Source of the DNA: Streptomyces hiroshimensis | GTDB taxonomy: Bacteria; Actinomycetota; Actinomycetes; Streptomycetales; Streptomycetaceae | Reading direction: 5' to 3' | Length of the DNA stretch: 64,000 nt | Assembly (NCBI RefSeq): GCF_014650335.1 | Contig: NZ_BMUT01000016.1 | Location: 62,001 to 126,000, forward strand | In this document: positions 33,522-41,092 of the stretch, piece after piece | Position numbering within the stretch: position 1 is the stretch's first letter | Layout: each line of letters starts with the position of its first letter | The notes under the pieces: generated by a model | The model's database searches: none | The model's input: only the letters and a program-made list of their open reading frames with translations | Told to the model about the DNA's origin: nothing | Made by a program: the position numbers and the translations under genes

Positions 33522-34325
33522 TCAGCGGCGGCGGCGCAGCACGCGTCCCACCACGACCGCCGACGCCAGCGCCACGGCCGCGGCCGGAGCCGCCCACCGC
33601 AGGGCCGTCGCCGTCGCCGAGGCCGCCTCCGGCGCCGGGACGGGGGCGTAGCGGCCGCGGGGCGGCGCGTGGTCGACCTCCTCGGCGCTGCGGCCGATCA
33701 TCGTGCGGCGGGCGTGCGCGGCCTCGGCCGGCGGCTCGTCGTCATCCACGTCGTCCTCGTCGAGGTCGTCGTCGGCGAGGTCGTCCGCGAGGTCGTCGTC
33801 CGCCGAAGGGTCGAGGGACGGCGGCGGGACGGCCGTGTCGAAGACGCTGCCGCCCTCCAGCCGGGGGCCGCCCCCGGCCGCCTCCTCGGCGTCCTCGCGC
33901 AGCTCCTCCACGAGCGCCGCGGCGAAACGGTCCAGCAGGCGGCGTGCGGTCGCCTCCGTGGTCTTCTCGTCGAACTCCGCCAGCCGGCCGCCGGTGGCCA
34001 CCGTCCCGGCGCACGTCAGCCGCGCGCCACCGGGTGCCTCCGCCAGCAGGCCGCGCAGCGTCAGCGTCACCGTGCCGGTGCCCCGTACCTCGGCGCCCTC
34101 GCCGGAGAGCTCGTACGCGCCCTCGCGCTCGGTCAGCCGCAGGTGGCCCCGGTAGGTGATGGTCGAGCCGCCTATGCGCAGCCGCAGCCGCCCGGCGACG
34201 GTCTCACCGGAAGCGTCGGCGCTGTCCTGGTGCAGGCCGGGGACGCACCGGGCCACCCGCGCCGGGTCGGCGAGGACCCGGCGCACCGCCTCGACGGGAA
34301 ACGGAACGAACACCTCATGCTCCAT
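33522..34325 (-). CDS. CoxG/SRPBCC protein with acidic linker and C-terminal membrane anchor
   Basis: 267 aa. The N-terminal 150 residues are a START/SRPBCC-like domain of the CO-dehydrogenase subunit G family (PFPVEAVRRVLADPARVARCVPGL, then GTGTVTLTLRG and AGTVATGGRLAEF). An Asp/Glu-rich disordered linker (about 175-205, with repeated DDLADD) leads to one hydrophobic helix (about 240-258) and the basic tail RVLRRRR, giving a tail-anchored cytosolic protein. No CO-dehydrogenase genes are nearby, so membrane recruitment of a ligand or partner is more likely than the classical role (inference). TAGGCT ends 8 nt before the ATG. Confidence 0.8.
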   Translation of the reverse strand: MEHEVFVPFPVEAVRRVLADPARVARCVPGLHQDSADASGETVAGRLRLRIGGSTITYRGHLRLTEREGAYELSGEGAEVRGTGTVTLTLRGLLAEAPGGARLTCAGTVATGGRLAEFDEKTTEATARRLLDRFAAALVEELREDAEEAAGGGPRLEGGSVFDTAVPPPSLDPSADDDLADDLADDDLDEDDVDDDEPPAEAAHARRTMIGRSAEEVDHAPPRGRYAPVPAPEAASATATALRWAAPAAAVALASAVVVGRVLRRRR

Positions 34326-34461
34326 ATCAAGCGAGCCTACCCACCGGGCCCCTCACCAGGGCCTCTCCGGACGGATTTTCGTGGAGACCGCCCTCCGGAG
34401 ATCGTGGAGACCGCCGTCCGGAGATCGTGGAGACCGCCGTCCGGAGATCACGAAGCCGGCC

Positions 34462-35112
34462 TCAGTCGCCGACCGTGAAGCGCTCGCCGATGTGGTTCGC
34501 CTCCTCGATCTCGTCGACGAGGGCCACCGCGTAGTCCTCGGCGGAGATACGCGACTTGCCGTTCCCGTCCACGACGAGGTCGTCCAGGGCCGTGCGGTAC
34601 GTGCCCGTGCGCTCGCCCGGCTCGATGAGGCCCGCGGGGCTGAGGTTGGTCCAGCGCACGTCGGTGACCGTGCGGTAGTAGTCCAGGGCGTCACCGTGCG
34701 CGTGCATGATCTGCAGCAGGAACTCGGGCAGTCCCTCGGCGTCCCAGACCTGCTTGCCGTCGGGCGTGCGCAGCGAGCCCGCACCGCCGACCGTGATCAG
34801 CCGCGGCGCCTTCTCGCCGAGCGCGCGCACCCCGGCCACCAGCGACTTCGCCGCGGGCTCGATGGTCGCGACGTGCCCGGGGCCGTCGCCGCCGCCGACC
34901 GCGCTGACGACGACGTCCTGGCCCTGGGCCACGGCCTCGACGGACTCGGGGTCGAGGACGTCACCGGTGGCGACCGTCAGGTTCTCGTGCTTCTCGGTGA
35001 GCTTCGCGGGGTCGCGGACGACGGCCGTGACCTGGTGGCCGCGGTCCAGGGCCTCGCGCAGGACGCGGCTGCCGATGGTGCCGGTGGCGCCGAAGAGGGC
35101 GATCTTCGCCAT
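34462..35112 (-). CDS. NAD(P)-binding atypical SDR (NmrA/YwnB-like)
   Basis: A 216-aa Rossmann protein with the dinucleotide motif GATGTIGSRV (8-17), VTAVVRDPAKL and GDVLDPESVEAVAQGQDVVVSAVGGG. There is no YxxxK pair of classical SDRs. Relatives act as quinone or redox sensors and reductases. GAGGAG is 9 nt upstream of the ATG. An 18-bp inverted repeat centred 57 nt before the start is a probable operator. Confidence 0.88.
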   Translation of the reverse strand: MAKIALFGATGTIGSRVLREALDRGHQVTAVVRDPAKLTEKHENLTVATGDVLDPESVEAVAQGQDVVVSAVGGGDGPGHVATIEPAAKSLVAGVRALGEKAPRLITVGGAGSLRTPDGKQVWDAEGLPEFLLQIMHAHGDALDYYRTVTDVRWTNLSPAGLIEPGERTGTYRTALDDLVVDGNGKSRISAEDYAVALVDEIEEANHIGERFTVGD

Positions 35113-35159
35113 GGGGTTCTTCTCCTCAGAAATGTGGTGCAAAGCCTGCTGAAGTGGGG

Positions 35160-35177
35160 TGATCACTAAAGTGATCA
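35160..35177. promoter_or_regulatory. Operator-like inverted repeat TGATCACT-AA-AGTGATCA
   Basis: A perfect 8+2+8 palindrome in the promoter of the SDR gene, overlapping the stop codon of the DsbA-like gene. The shape suits HxlR, MarR or TetR dimers. No such regulator is in the window, so the AraC-type neighbour or a distant regulator would have to use it. Confidence 0.6.
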
Positions 35178-35810
35178 GTGCTGGTCGAGAGCGCGGGTGA
35201 GCCCGCGTGCGCTGGTCGTCGGGCCGCCGAGCCGCCGCAGCCCGCCGGGCGTGTGCAGCAGCAGCGTCGGGAACTGGTCGACGCCCAGCCGCCGGACCTC
35301 CCGGAACTCCGCCTCCGCCGTGCGCCGCGTGGCCGGGTCGGCGAAGGCGGCGACGGCCGCACCGGCGTCCACGCCGCCGAGCCCGGACGCGACCGCCCGC
35401 ACCGTCTCCGGGTCGGACAGGCTCCGCCCGTCCACGTACCAGGCACGCTGCAGTGCACCCGCGAACTCCAGTGTCCGCTCGGGGGCCTGCTTGCGCAGCG
35501 CGGCGAGGGCCGTCGCGGCGGCGGCCGAGTCGAGGACGGCCGTGCCGTCGGCGAACGCCTCGGCGTAGCCGGGGCCGAAGACCGCGCCGGTCAGCTCGCC
35601 GATCCTGGCGTCCGCCTGGGGGATGTAGGAGTAGGCGGACACCGGCTGCACGCGCGGGCCGGTGAAGAGCCCGCCGCTGAGCACCGTCAGCTCGATGCGA
35701 TCGGCATTCGCCTCAGCGAATTCCCGGATGGTGGGGCCGAAGCCGTAGCACCAGCCGCAGTAGGCGTCGAAGGCGTAGGTGAGCCGATGCCGCCGTCCGG
35801 TGTCTGCCAT
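35175..35810 (-). CDS. DsbA/FrnE-family thiol oxidoreductase
   Basis: A 211-aa cytosolic thioredoxin-fold protein. The redox motif CGWC lies at about residues 17-20 (AFDAYCGWCYGFGP). The helical insertion and the cis-Pro loop VDQFPTLLL follow. No signal peptide. FrnE-type relatives are found near detoxification genes; here it adjoins the SDR gene and is divergent from an AraC regulator, suggesting a small stress-response locus (inference). Confidence 0.9.
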   Translation of the reverse strand: MADTGRRHRLTYAFDAYCGWCYGFGPTIREFAEANADRIELTVLSGGLFTGPRVQPVSAYSYIPQADARIGELTGAVFGPGYAEAFADGTAVLDSAAAATALAALRKQAPERTLEFAGALQRAWYVDGRSLSDPETVRAVASGLGGVDAGAAVAAFADPATRRTAEAEFREVRRLGVDQFPTLLLHTPGGLRRLGGPTTSARGLTRALDQH

Positions 35811-35925
35811 GTCGTGTCCCTGCGTCTTTCCCTGCGTTTTTGCGTTTCTCTCTCGCACTGTCTTGTGCGTTACGACCACGCTAAAGGCGTTTTTCACCCA
35901 TAAACAGGTAAGCTCGCGTCTCGCC

Positions 35926-36837
35926 ATGGTGAAAAAGCGACACGATGAAAAACGGCCTCCGCCCGGCGACATCGTCGAGCTCGCCTATCAGGCCCCGCCC
36001 GGCACGCCCGCCGGCGTCGAGGTGATGTCGGTGGCCGAGCTGCGCACCCGCGCCCCCGAGGGCCTCCTGGGCACCCCGCAGCGGCTGGACTTCCACCAGA
36101 TCGTCGCCGTCCGCTCCGGCGCGACCGCGCACACCGTCGACTTCACCGGCCACTGGCTGGAGGAGGGCTCGGTGCTGTGGGTGCGTCCGGGGCAGGTGCA
36201 GCAGTTCGGCGACCCGGAGCTGATCGAGGGCACGGTCGTTCTCGTCCAGCCCGGTTTCCTGCCGCCCGGCAGCCCCGTCGCGGCGGTGGCGGACGACCCC
36301 TTCCGGCCGGTGGTGTGGCAGCCGGCCGGCCAGGACCGCGAGGCCGTCTTCTGCGCCGTGGGCCACCTCGAAGCGGATTTCCGTACGGGCGCCGGCCTGC
36401 CCGCCGACGTGCACACCGACGTCCTGCGCCACCTGCTGTCCGTGCTGGTGCTGAGGCTCGCTCACCTCACCGCCCCCGTCGGCAGCCGGGTGCCCGCCCC
36501 GGGCGACGCCTTCCTGCGCTTCCGGGCCGCGGTCGAGCGGGAGTTCGCCACGAGCCACCGGGTCGCCGACTACGCCCGGGCGCTCGGCTACTCCTCCCGG
36601 ACGCTGTCGCGCGCGACGACGGCCGCGGCCGGGGTGGGCGCCAAGGAGTTCATCGACCGGCGGGTGATGCTGGAGGCCAAGCGGCTGCTTGCGCACAGCG
36701 GGCTGCCCGCGGCGCGGATCGCGGGCCGGATCGGCTTCGACGACGCGGCGAACTTCTCCAAGTTCTTCCAGCACCGGGAGGGGTGTTCACCGGGCGCCTT
36801 CCGCAGCCGCATGCGCGGCCCGGCGGCTACGGGGTGA
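35926..36837 (+). CDS. AraC-family transcriptional regulator
   Basis: A 303-aa regulator. The N-terminal cupin-like sensor domain contains FHQIVAVRSGATAHTVDFTGHWLEEGSVLWVRPGQVQQF. The C-terminal double HTH is FATSHRVADYARALGYSSRTLSRATTAAAGVGAKEFIDRRVMLEAKRLL followed by IAGRIGFDDAANFSKFFQHREG. It is divergent from the DsbA-like gene with a 115-bp shared promoter region, so it probably controls that gene. Confidence 0.93.
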   Translation: MVKKRHDEKRPPPGDIVELAYQAPPGTPAGVEVMSVAELRTRAPEGLLGTPQRLDFHQIVAVRSGATAHTVDFTGHWLEEGSVLWVRPGQVQQFGDPELIEGTVVLVQPGFLPPGSPVAAVADDPFRPVVWQPAGQDREAVFCAVGHLEADFRTGAGLPADVHTDVLRHLLSVLVLRLAHLTAPVGSRVPAPGDAFLRFRAAVEREFATSHRVADYARALGYSSRTLSRATTAAAGVGAKEFIDRRVMLEAKRLLAHSGLPAARIAGRIGFDDAANFSKFFQHREGCSPGAFRSRMRGPAATG

Positions 36838-36886
36838 ACCCTCCCACCTGAGCGGCGGCCGGGGCCTCCGCGTAAACCGCCGTCCC

Positions 36887-38488
36887 TCACTCCGCATACC
36901 GCGGATGCATCAGCGTCGACGGCAGCAGCCCCGGCTCGCGGCTGCGCTCGGCCGCCCGCCCCGCCGCCGCCAGGCCGTCGCGATCGAGCGAGAGCAAGGG
37001 CGGCCGCACGGCAGGCAGCTGCAGCGGCAGCGGCTCCCGGGCGGCCAGGAGGAAGCTCCAGTCCTCGCCCTGCCCGCTGCGCGCCGGGGCGCGGTCCGGG
37101 CCGCTGCCGGAGACGCCGCCGCCGGAGAAGCCGCTGCCGCCGACGCGGTAGGGCCTGCTGTAGAGCCCGAGCGAGCGGATCGTGGCATCGACCGTCCAGA
37201 AGACGTGGGGGCGGGCGCCGAGCGCCCCGGCGTGGACGGCGAGCCGCCCGCCGGGGGCCAGCCGCCGCTCCACCAGGCCGTAGAACTCCTGCGAGTACAG
37301 CTTGGTGCTGGGGGTGATGCCGGGGTCGGGGAGGTCGGAGACGATCACGTCGAAGGGGGCCTCGCCGGGCGGGAGCGAGCGCAGCCACTCGAAGGCATCG
37401 CCCGTGACGAACCGCACGCGCGGATCGCCGTAGGCCCCGTGGTTGAGGGCGGCGAGATCGGGGTCGGTACGGGCCAGGCGCAGCACGGCCGCATCCACTT
37501 CCACGACGGTCACCGAGGCGACATCCCCGTAGCGCAGCACCTCGCGGACGGCGAGGCCGTCACCGCCGCCGAGGATGAGGACCCTGCGGTGCGGGCCGTG
37601 CATCGCGGGGTGGACGAGGGCTTCGTGGTAGCGGAATTCGTCGTCGCTGTTGACTCTCAGGCGGCCGTCGAGGAAGAGGGAGAGCGGCTTGCCGCTCTCG
37701 CCGCCGCCCGTGAGGACGACCTCCTGGACCCCGGACTGGACGGCCACGCGGACGTCGCCGCCGTAGACGGCGTGGCGCGCGGCCCGCTCGAAGGGGCCGC
37801 TGAGGGCCGAGCAGGTGGCGAGGAGGGCGAGGACGAGGCCGTTGGCGGCGACAAGCGCCCAGCGGGTGCGGACGCTGAGGTCGCCGCGGAAGAGCCAGAG
37901 GACGAGGGCGCCGCCGGCGACGGCGTTGACGCCGCCGGTCAGCAGCGCGCCCGTCAACTGCCCGAGCACGGGCAGCAGGAGGAAGGGGAAGGCCAGGCCG
38001 CCGACGAGGGCGCCCACGTAGTCGGCGGCGAAGAGGTCGGCGACGGCGCCGCCTGCGTCCTGGCGGCGGATGCGCTGGATGAGCGTCATCAGCAGGGGCA
38101 CTTCGGCGCCGATCAGCACGCCGATGGCGAGGGAGAAGCCGACCAGGGCCGGCCGCGCCTGACCGAACCAGGCGAAGCAGGCGTAGAGCGCCATGGCCGA
38201 CAGCCCGCCTATGAGCGCCAGCACGGCCTCGACCGCGGCGAAGCCCAGGGCGGCGCGCCTGCGCAGCCGCTTGGCGAGCAGCGAGCCGATGCCCATCGCG
38301 AAGACCATGACGGACAGCACGACGGACGCCTGGGTGACGGAGTCGCCGATGAGATACGAGGCCAGCGCGACCAGCTCCAGCTCGTACACCAGCCCGCAGG
38401 CGGCGCAGATGAAGACGGTGGTCAGCACCACGAAGCGGCCGAGCCCGGCCGGTACGGGCAGCCGCGCCGGTACCGGGCGGTAGATCAT
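36887..38488 (-). CDS. Membrane-fused spermidine synthase-like protein
   Basis: 533 aa. The N-terminal half has about seven TM helices (20-230). The C-terminal half is a SpeE-type aminopropyltransferase/methyltransferase fold with LILGGGDGLAVREVLRY, TVVEVDAAVLRLA, FVTGDAFEWL and DVIVSDLPDPG (D-P-N/D-P type motif). An insertion of Gly/Ser/Arg lies near 455-475. Polyamine synthesis is not certain, because fused forms may modify other substrates. TAGCGT ends 7 nt before the ATG, a leaderless arrangement. Confidence 0.88.
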   Translation of the reverse strand: MIYRPVPARLPVPAGLGRFVVLTTVFICAACGLVYELELVALASYLIGDSVTQASVVLSVMVFAMGIGSLLAKRLRRRAALGFAAVEAVLALIGGLSAMALYACFAWFGQARPALVGFSLAIGVLIGAEVPLLMTLIQRIRRQDAGGAVADLFAADYVGALVGGLAFPFLLLPVLGQLTGALLTGGVNAVAGGALVLWLFRGDLSVRTRWALVAANGLVLALLATCSALSGPFERAARHAVYGGDVRVAVQSGVQEVVLTGGGESGKPLSLFLDGRLRVNSDDEFRYHEALVHPAMHGPHRRVLILGGGDGLAVREVLRYGDVASVTVVEVDAAVLRLARTDPDLAALNHGAYGDPRVRFVTGDAFEWLRSLPPGEAPFDVIVSDLPDPGITPSTKLYSQEFYGLVERRLAPGGRLAVHAGALGARPHVFWTVDATIRSLGLYSRPYRVGGSGFSGGGVSGSGPDRAPARSGQGEDWSFLLAAREPLPLQLPAVRPPLLSLDRDGLAAAGRAAERSREPGLLPSTLMHPRYAE

Positions 38489-38541
38489 GTCGCGAACGCT
38501 ACGTTACGAAACGGCAACCCTTTGTCACCCACAAGGGTCTA

Positions 38542-39120
38542 TTACGAGAGAGCCGCCGCCGTCTCAGCCGCCGTCTCCGCCGCCGCCTCCGCCGCCTCCG
38601 CCGCGGTCCCGGCCGACGTCCGCGCGCCCACTCTCGTGCGCGTCGCGACCAGCCGCCCCTCCTGGGGATAGGCGTGCCAGGTGCGCCAGCTGACCTGACC
38701 GTCGCACCGCTGCGCGAGCAGCGCCGTGAAGGCGTGCGGGCTGCCCGGGAAGGTGCCCGCCAGGCCGTAGGGGTGCTCCGCGACCAGGGCGAGGAGCTCC
38801 TGCGCGCGGCCCGCGAAGGAGCCGTGCGAGAGCGTTTCTATCCGGGCCGCGAACTCGTACTCCCAGGCGCCGATGCGTTTGGCGACCCCCAGCGGCAGCG
38901 GGGTGGCGCTGCCCGGCAGACAGGCGACCGTCTCCGAGCAGACGCCGCCGCCCTCCTCCAGCAGGACCTGGTGGGAGGCGCCCAGCAGGCGCAGCTGGAC
39001 CTGGGAGTCGGCGAGCTGCAGATCGAGCACGGCCAGCGCCGGCAGGGGGTCCTTGCCCAGGCACCAGGCGAGGTCGGCGGCGCGGGTGTCGGTGTAGGTG
39101 GTCTTGAGGGTGGTGAGCAT
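38542..39120 (-). CDS. DUF2617 family protein
   Basis: A 192-aa protein conserved in actinobacteria, function unknown. Family-like segments are YTDTRAADLAWCLG, LQLRLLGASHQVLLE-like and GSFAGRAQELLALVAEHPYGLAGTFPGSPHAFTAL. The last 25 residues are a low-complexity Ala/Glu/Thr helix (repeats of AAEAAAETA). GGAG lies 9 nt before the ATG. It sits 53 bp from the spermidine-synthase-like gene start, which has its own -10 box. Confidence 0.8.
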   Translation of the reverse strand: MLTTLKTTYTDTRAADLAWCLGKDPLPALAVLDLQLADSQVQLRLLGASHQVLLEEGGGVCSETVACLPGSATPLPLGVAKRIGAWEYEFAARIETLSHGSFAGRAQELLALVAEHPYGLAGTFPGSPHAFTALLAQRCDGQVSWRTWHAYPQEGRLVATRTRVGARTSAGTAAEAAEAAAETAAETAAALS

Positions 39121-39167
39121 GGGTCGGCTCCGCAAGCACGCAGTGGAGGGTGGGCCGGCCCGCCGGG

Positions 39168-39204
39168 GAGGACCAGAGTCTTCGGACGAGGACCAGAGTC
39201 TTCG
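39168..39204 (-). repeat. 17-bp direct repeat in the DUF2617 promoter region
   Basis: Two exact copies of GAGGACCAGAGTCTTCG with a 20-bp period, 50-85 nt upstream of the DUF2617 start. The two-turn spacing would suit a dimeric regulator. Confidence 0.5.
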
Positions 39205-39435
39205 AGTGCGCCGGCTCATGCCCACATATGAGCTGTTTCCGTGGGTCCGGGGACGGTGAATACGGGATTCCCCGCAGCCTCCGACGGAGCCTGCCGGGGA
39301 GTTGTCGTCCCGACACGTGTCCCTGAATGAGAGGGAATCATGAAATGAGCAGCGCCCACAGCGTTTTTACCCATCTCATCGTGCTTTCCATCCACGCGAG
39401 GGCCGAGCAGTTCAACTGTTCAGAATCTTTGCGGT

Positions 39436-39461
39436 CCGGCGGGCCCGGGAGAACCCGCCGG
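39436..39461 (-). terminator. Aminotransferase terminator hairpin
   Basis: CCGGCGGG pairs with CCCGCCGG around a 10-nt loop, about 55 nt beyond the aminotransferase stop on the minus strand. Confidence 0.55.
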
Positions 39462-39513
39462 ATGCATATGCGATCAAGCATGGGCCGGCCGCAAATCCGC
39501 GGACCGGCCGGGC

Positions 39514-40683
39514 TCAGGCGGCGTTCACCAGCTTCTCCACGGCCGAAATCACCGAATCCTCACGCTTGCAGAACGAGAAGCGCACGAGATAGGACGGCGC
39601 ATCGGGGCGCAGATTGAAGGCGGCCGTGGGAATGGCCACCACCCCGGCGCGCGTCGGGAGTTCACGGCAGAATCGCACGCCGTCCGAGTACCCCCACGCG
39701 CGGATGTCCGCCTGGAGGAAATACCCCGCCTCCGCGCGATAGGGGCGCAATCCGGCGCTCGCAAGCCCCCGGCTCAGCAGATCGCGATGGTGCTGCAGTG
39801 TGCGCCGTAGCTCCGCCGCCCACTCCTCCACGCCGTCCAGCATCCGCGCGAGCGCCTCCTGGTAGGGCGTGCCCGATGCGTACGTCAGGAACTGCTTGGC
39901 GGCACCGACCGCCCGGACGAGCTCCGCCGGGCCGCACACCCAGCCGACCTTCCAGCCGGTCACGTTGAACGTCTTGCCTGCCGACGAGATGGTCAGCGTA
40001 CGCTCGCGCATCCCCTCCAGCGCGGCGATCGTCGCGTGCTGCGCGCCGTCGTAGACGAGGTGCTCGTACACCTCGTCCGTCACCACCGTCAGCCCGTGCT
40101 CGCGGCACAGCGCCGCGATGACGCCGAGCTCCTCGGCGGTGAAGACCTTGCCCGTCGGATTGTGCGGGGAGTTGAGCAGCAGCACCCGGGTGCGCGGGGT
40201 GACGGCGGACCGCAGCGCGTCCGCGTCCAGCACGAAGGTGTCGCCGTGTTCGGCGAGCGGGACCCCGACGACTTTCGCGCCGGCGAAGCGGGCGCCCGCC
40301 GGATAGGCGTCGTAGCAGGGGTCGAAGGCCAGCACCTCGTCGCCCGGGTCGCACAGCGCGAGCAGCGCCGAGGCGAGGGCCTCCGTCGCCCCCGTCGTCA
40401 CCAGCACCTCGCCCTGCGGGTCGTACTCCAGGCCGTAGCGCCGGGCTTGGTGCGCCGCGACCGCCTCGCGCAGCGCGGGGAACCCGACGGCCGGCGGGTA
40501 CTGGTTGCTGCCCGCGAGGACCGCCGCCGAGACGTCCTTCAGCAACCCGGGCGGGGACGGCAGCTCCGGCACGCCCTGGCCGAGATTGACCGCCCCCGTC
40601 CGGCGCGCGAGCTCCGTCATCTCCGTGAAGACCGAGGTGCCGAGGCCCTGCACCCGGGCGGCCGGGCTCCAGTCCTTGTTCAT
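39514..40683 (-). CDS. Class I/II PLP aminotransferase (kynurenine aminotransferase-like)
   Basis: A 389-aa fold-type I transaminase. Key parts: VNLGQGVPELPSP (substrate loop), NQYPPAVGFPALREAVA, TTGATEALASAL, NSPHNPTGKVF, VTDEVYEHLVYDG and the PLP Lys in SSAGKTFNVTGWKVGW. The SAGKTFNVTGWKVGW block is typical of the kynurenine/glutamine-K/methionine aminotransferase group rather than classical AspAT. It is 11 kb from the kynurenine operon, so a link is only possible. The ATG is chosen because the upstream frame is a 15-bp minisatellite encoding pentapeptide repeats. Confidence 0.9.
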   Translation of the reverse strand: MNKDWSPAARVQGLGTSVFTEMTELARRTGAVNLGQGVPELPSPPGLLKDVSAAVLAGSNQYPPAVGFPALREAVAAHQARRYGLEYDPQGEVLVTTGATEALASALLALCDPGDEVLAFDPCYDAYPAGARFAGAKVVGVPLAEHGDTFVLDADALRSAVTPRTRVLLLNSPHNPTGKVFTAEELGVIAALCREHGLTVVTDEVYEHLVYDGAQHATIAALEGMRERTLTISSAGKTFNVTGWKVGWVCGPAELVRAVGAAKQFLTYASGTPYQEALARMLDGVEEWAAELRRTLQHHRDLLSRGLASAGLRPYRAEAGYFLQADIRAWGYSDGVRFCRELPTRAGVVAIPTAAFNLRPDAPSYLVRFSFCKREDSVISAVEKLVNAA

Positions 40684-40700
40684 GCGATCCCGCTTCCCTG

Positions 40701-40805
40701 TCGGTTCATGAGCTGTCGGTTCCTGAGCTGTCGGTCCATGAGCTGTCGGTCCATGAGCTGTCCGTTCCTGAGCCGGCCGTTCCTGAGCCGGCCGTTCCTG
40801 AGCCG
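40701..40805. repeat. 15-bp minisatellite, seven copies
   Basis: Seven head-to-tail units of TCGGTTCATGAGCTG and variants, starting 18 nt upstream of the aminotransferase ATG. Length is a multiple of three, so on the minus strand it reads as repeated Pro-Ala-Gln-Glu-Arg. Likely length-variable. Confidence 0.9.
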
Positions 40806-40997
40806 GCCTCACGATATGCAGGCGGGTGCGCGCGGGCACAAGGTCACAGCCACGGTGCTGTGCACGGGCACAGCACACGGCGCCGCCCGCACCGCGCCGA
40901 CACTCCGCGATGCCCGCCGAGCGGGTGGAAGGCGCACCGCTTACGGGCGCTCCCGCTCGCGCGCGCGAGGCGGGCGCCGCAAGGTCGAGGTGCCGAC

Positions 40998-41050
40998 AAG
41001 GCCCAGTCACAGGTGCCGCCAAGGCCCGGTCACAGGCGCCGAGAAGGCCC
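40998..41050. repeat. 23-bp tandem repeat, about 2.3 copies
   Basis: Units AAGGCCCAGTCACAGG plus GTGCCGCC at 40998 and 41021, partial at 41044. It lies in the leader of the mannosyltransferase gene. Confidence 0.7.
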
Positions 41051-41092
41051 AGAGGCCAAGGCCGAGAGGCCGAGGATGCCGGAGGTCCCCCC

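Larger units (their letters stand above)
39121..39513. other. Gene-free region of 393 bp upstream of DUF2617
   Basis: Contents: a 17-bp direct repeat GAGGACCAGAGTCTTCG (39168-39184, 39188-39204), a GCTCAT/ATGAGC inverted repeat near 39215-39232, the aminotransferase terminator (39436-39461) and a second GC-rich hairpin just before the aminotransferase stop. A possible short peptide starting with ATG at 39345 lacks a well-placed ribosome site and is not called. Confidence 0.5.
40684..41092. other. Divergent region with two tandem repeats
   Basis: Contains the 15-bp array (40701-40805) and a 23-bp array (40998-41050). The only gene starts supported are the flanking ones; the mannosyltransferase frame continues upstream but has no ribosome site there and its composition is low-complexity. 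Confidence 0.55.

Noticed and set aside
39345..39617. Small peptide gene starting MSSAHSVFTHL
   Set aside because: The purine-rich stretch is too far from the ATG, the frame runs antisense into the aminotransferase gene, and composition becomes Arg/Pro-rich like other shadows.
40701..40805. Possible CRISPR array
   Set aside because: The 15-bp units are head to tail without spacers and no cas genes are in the window; it is a minisatellite.
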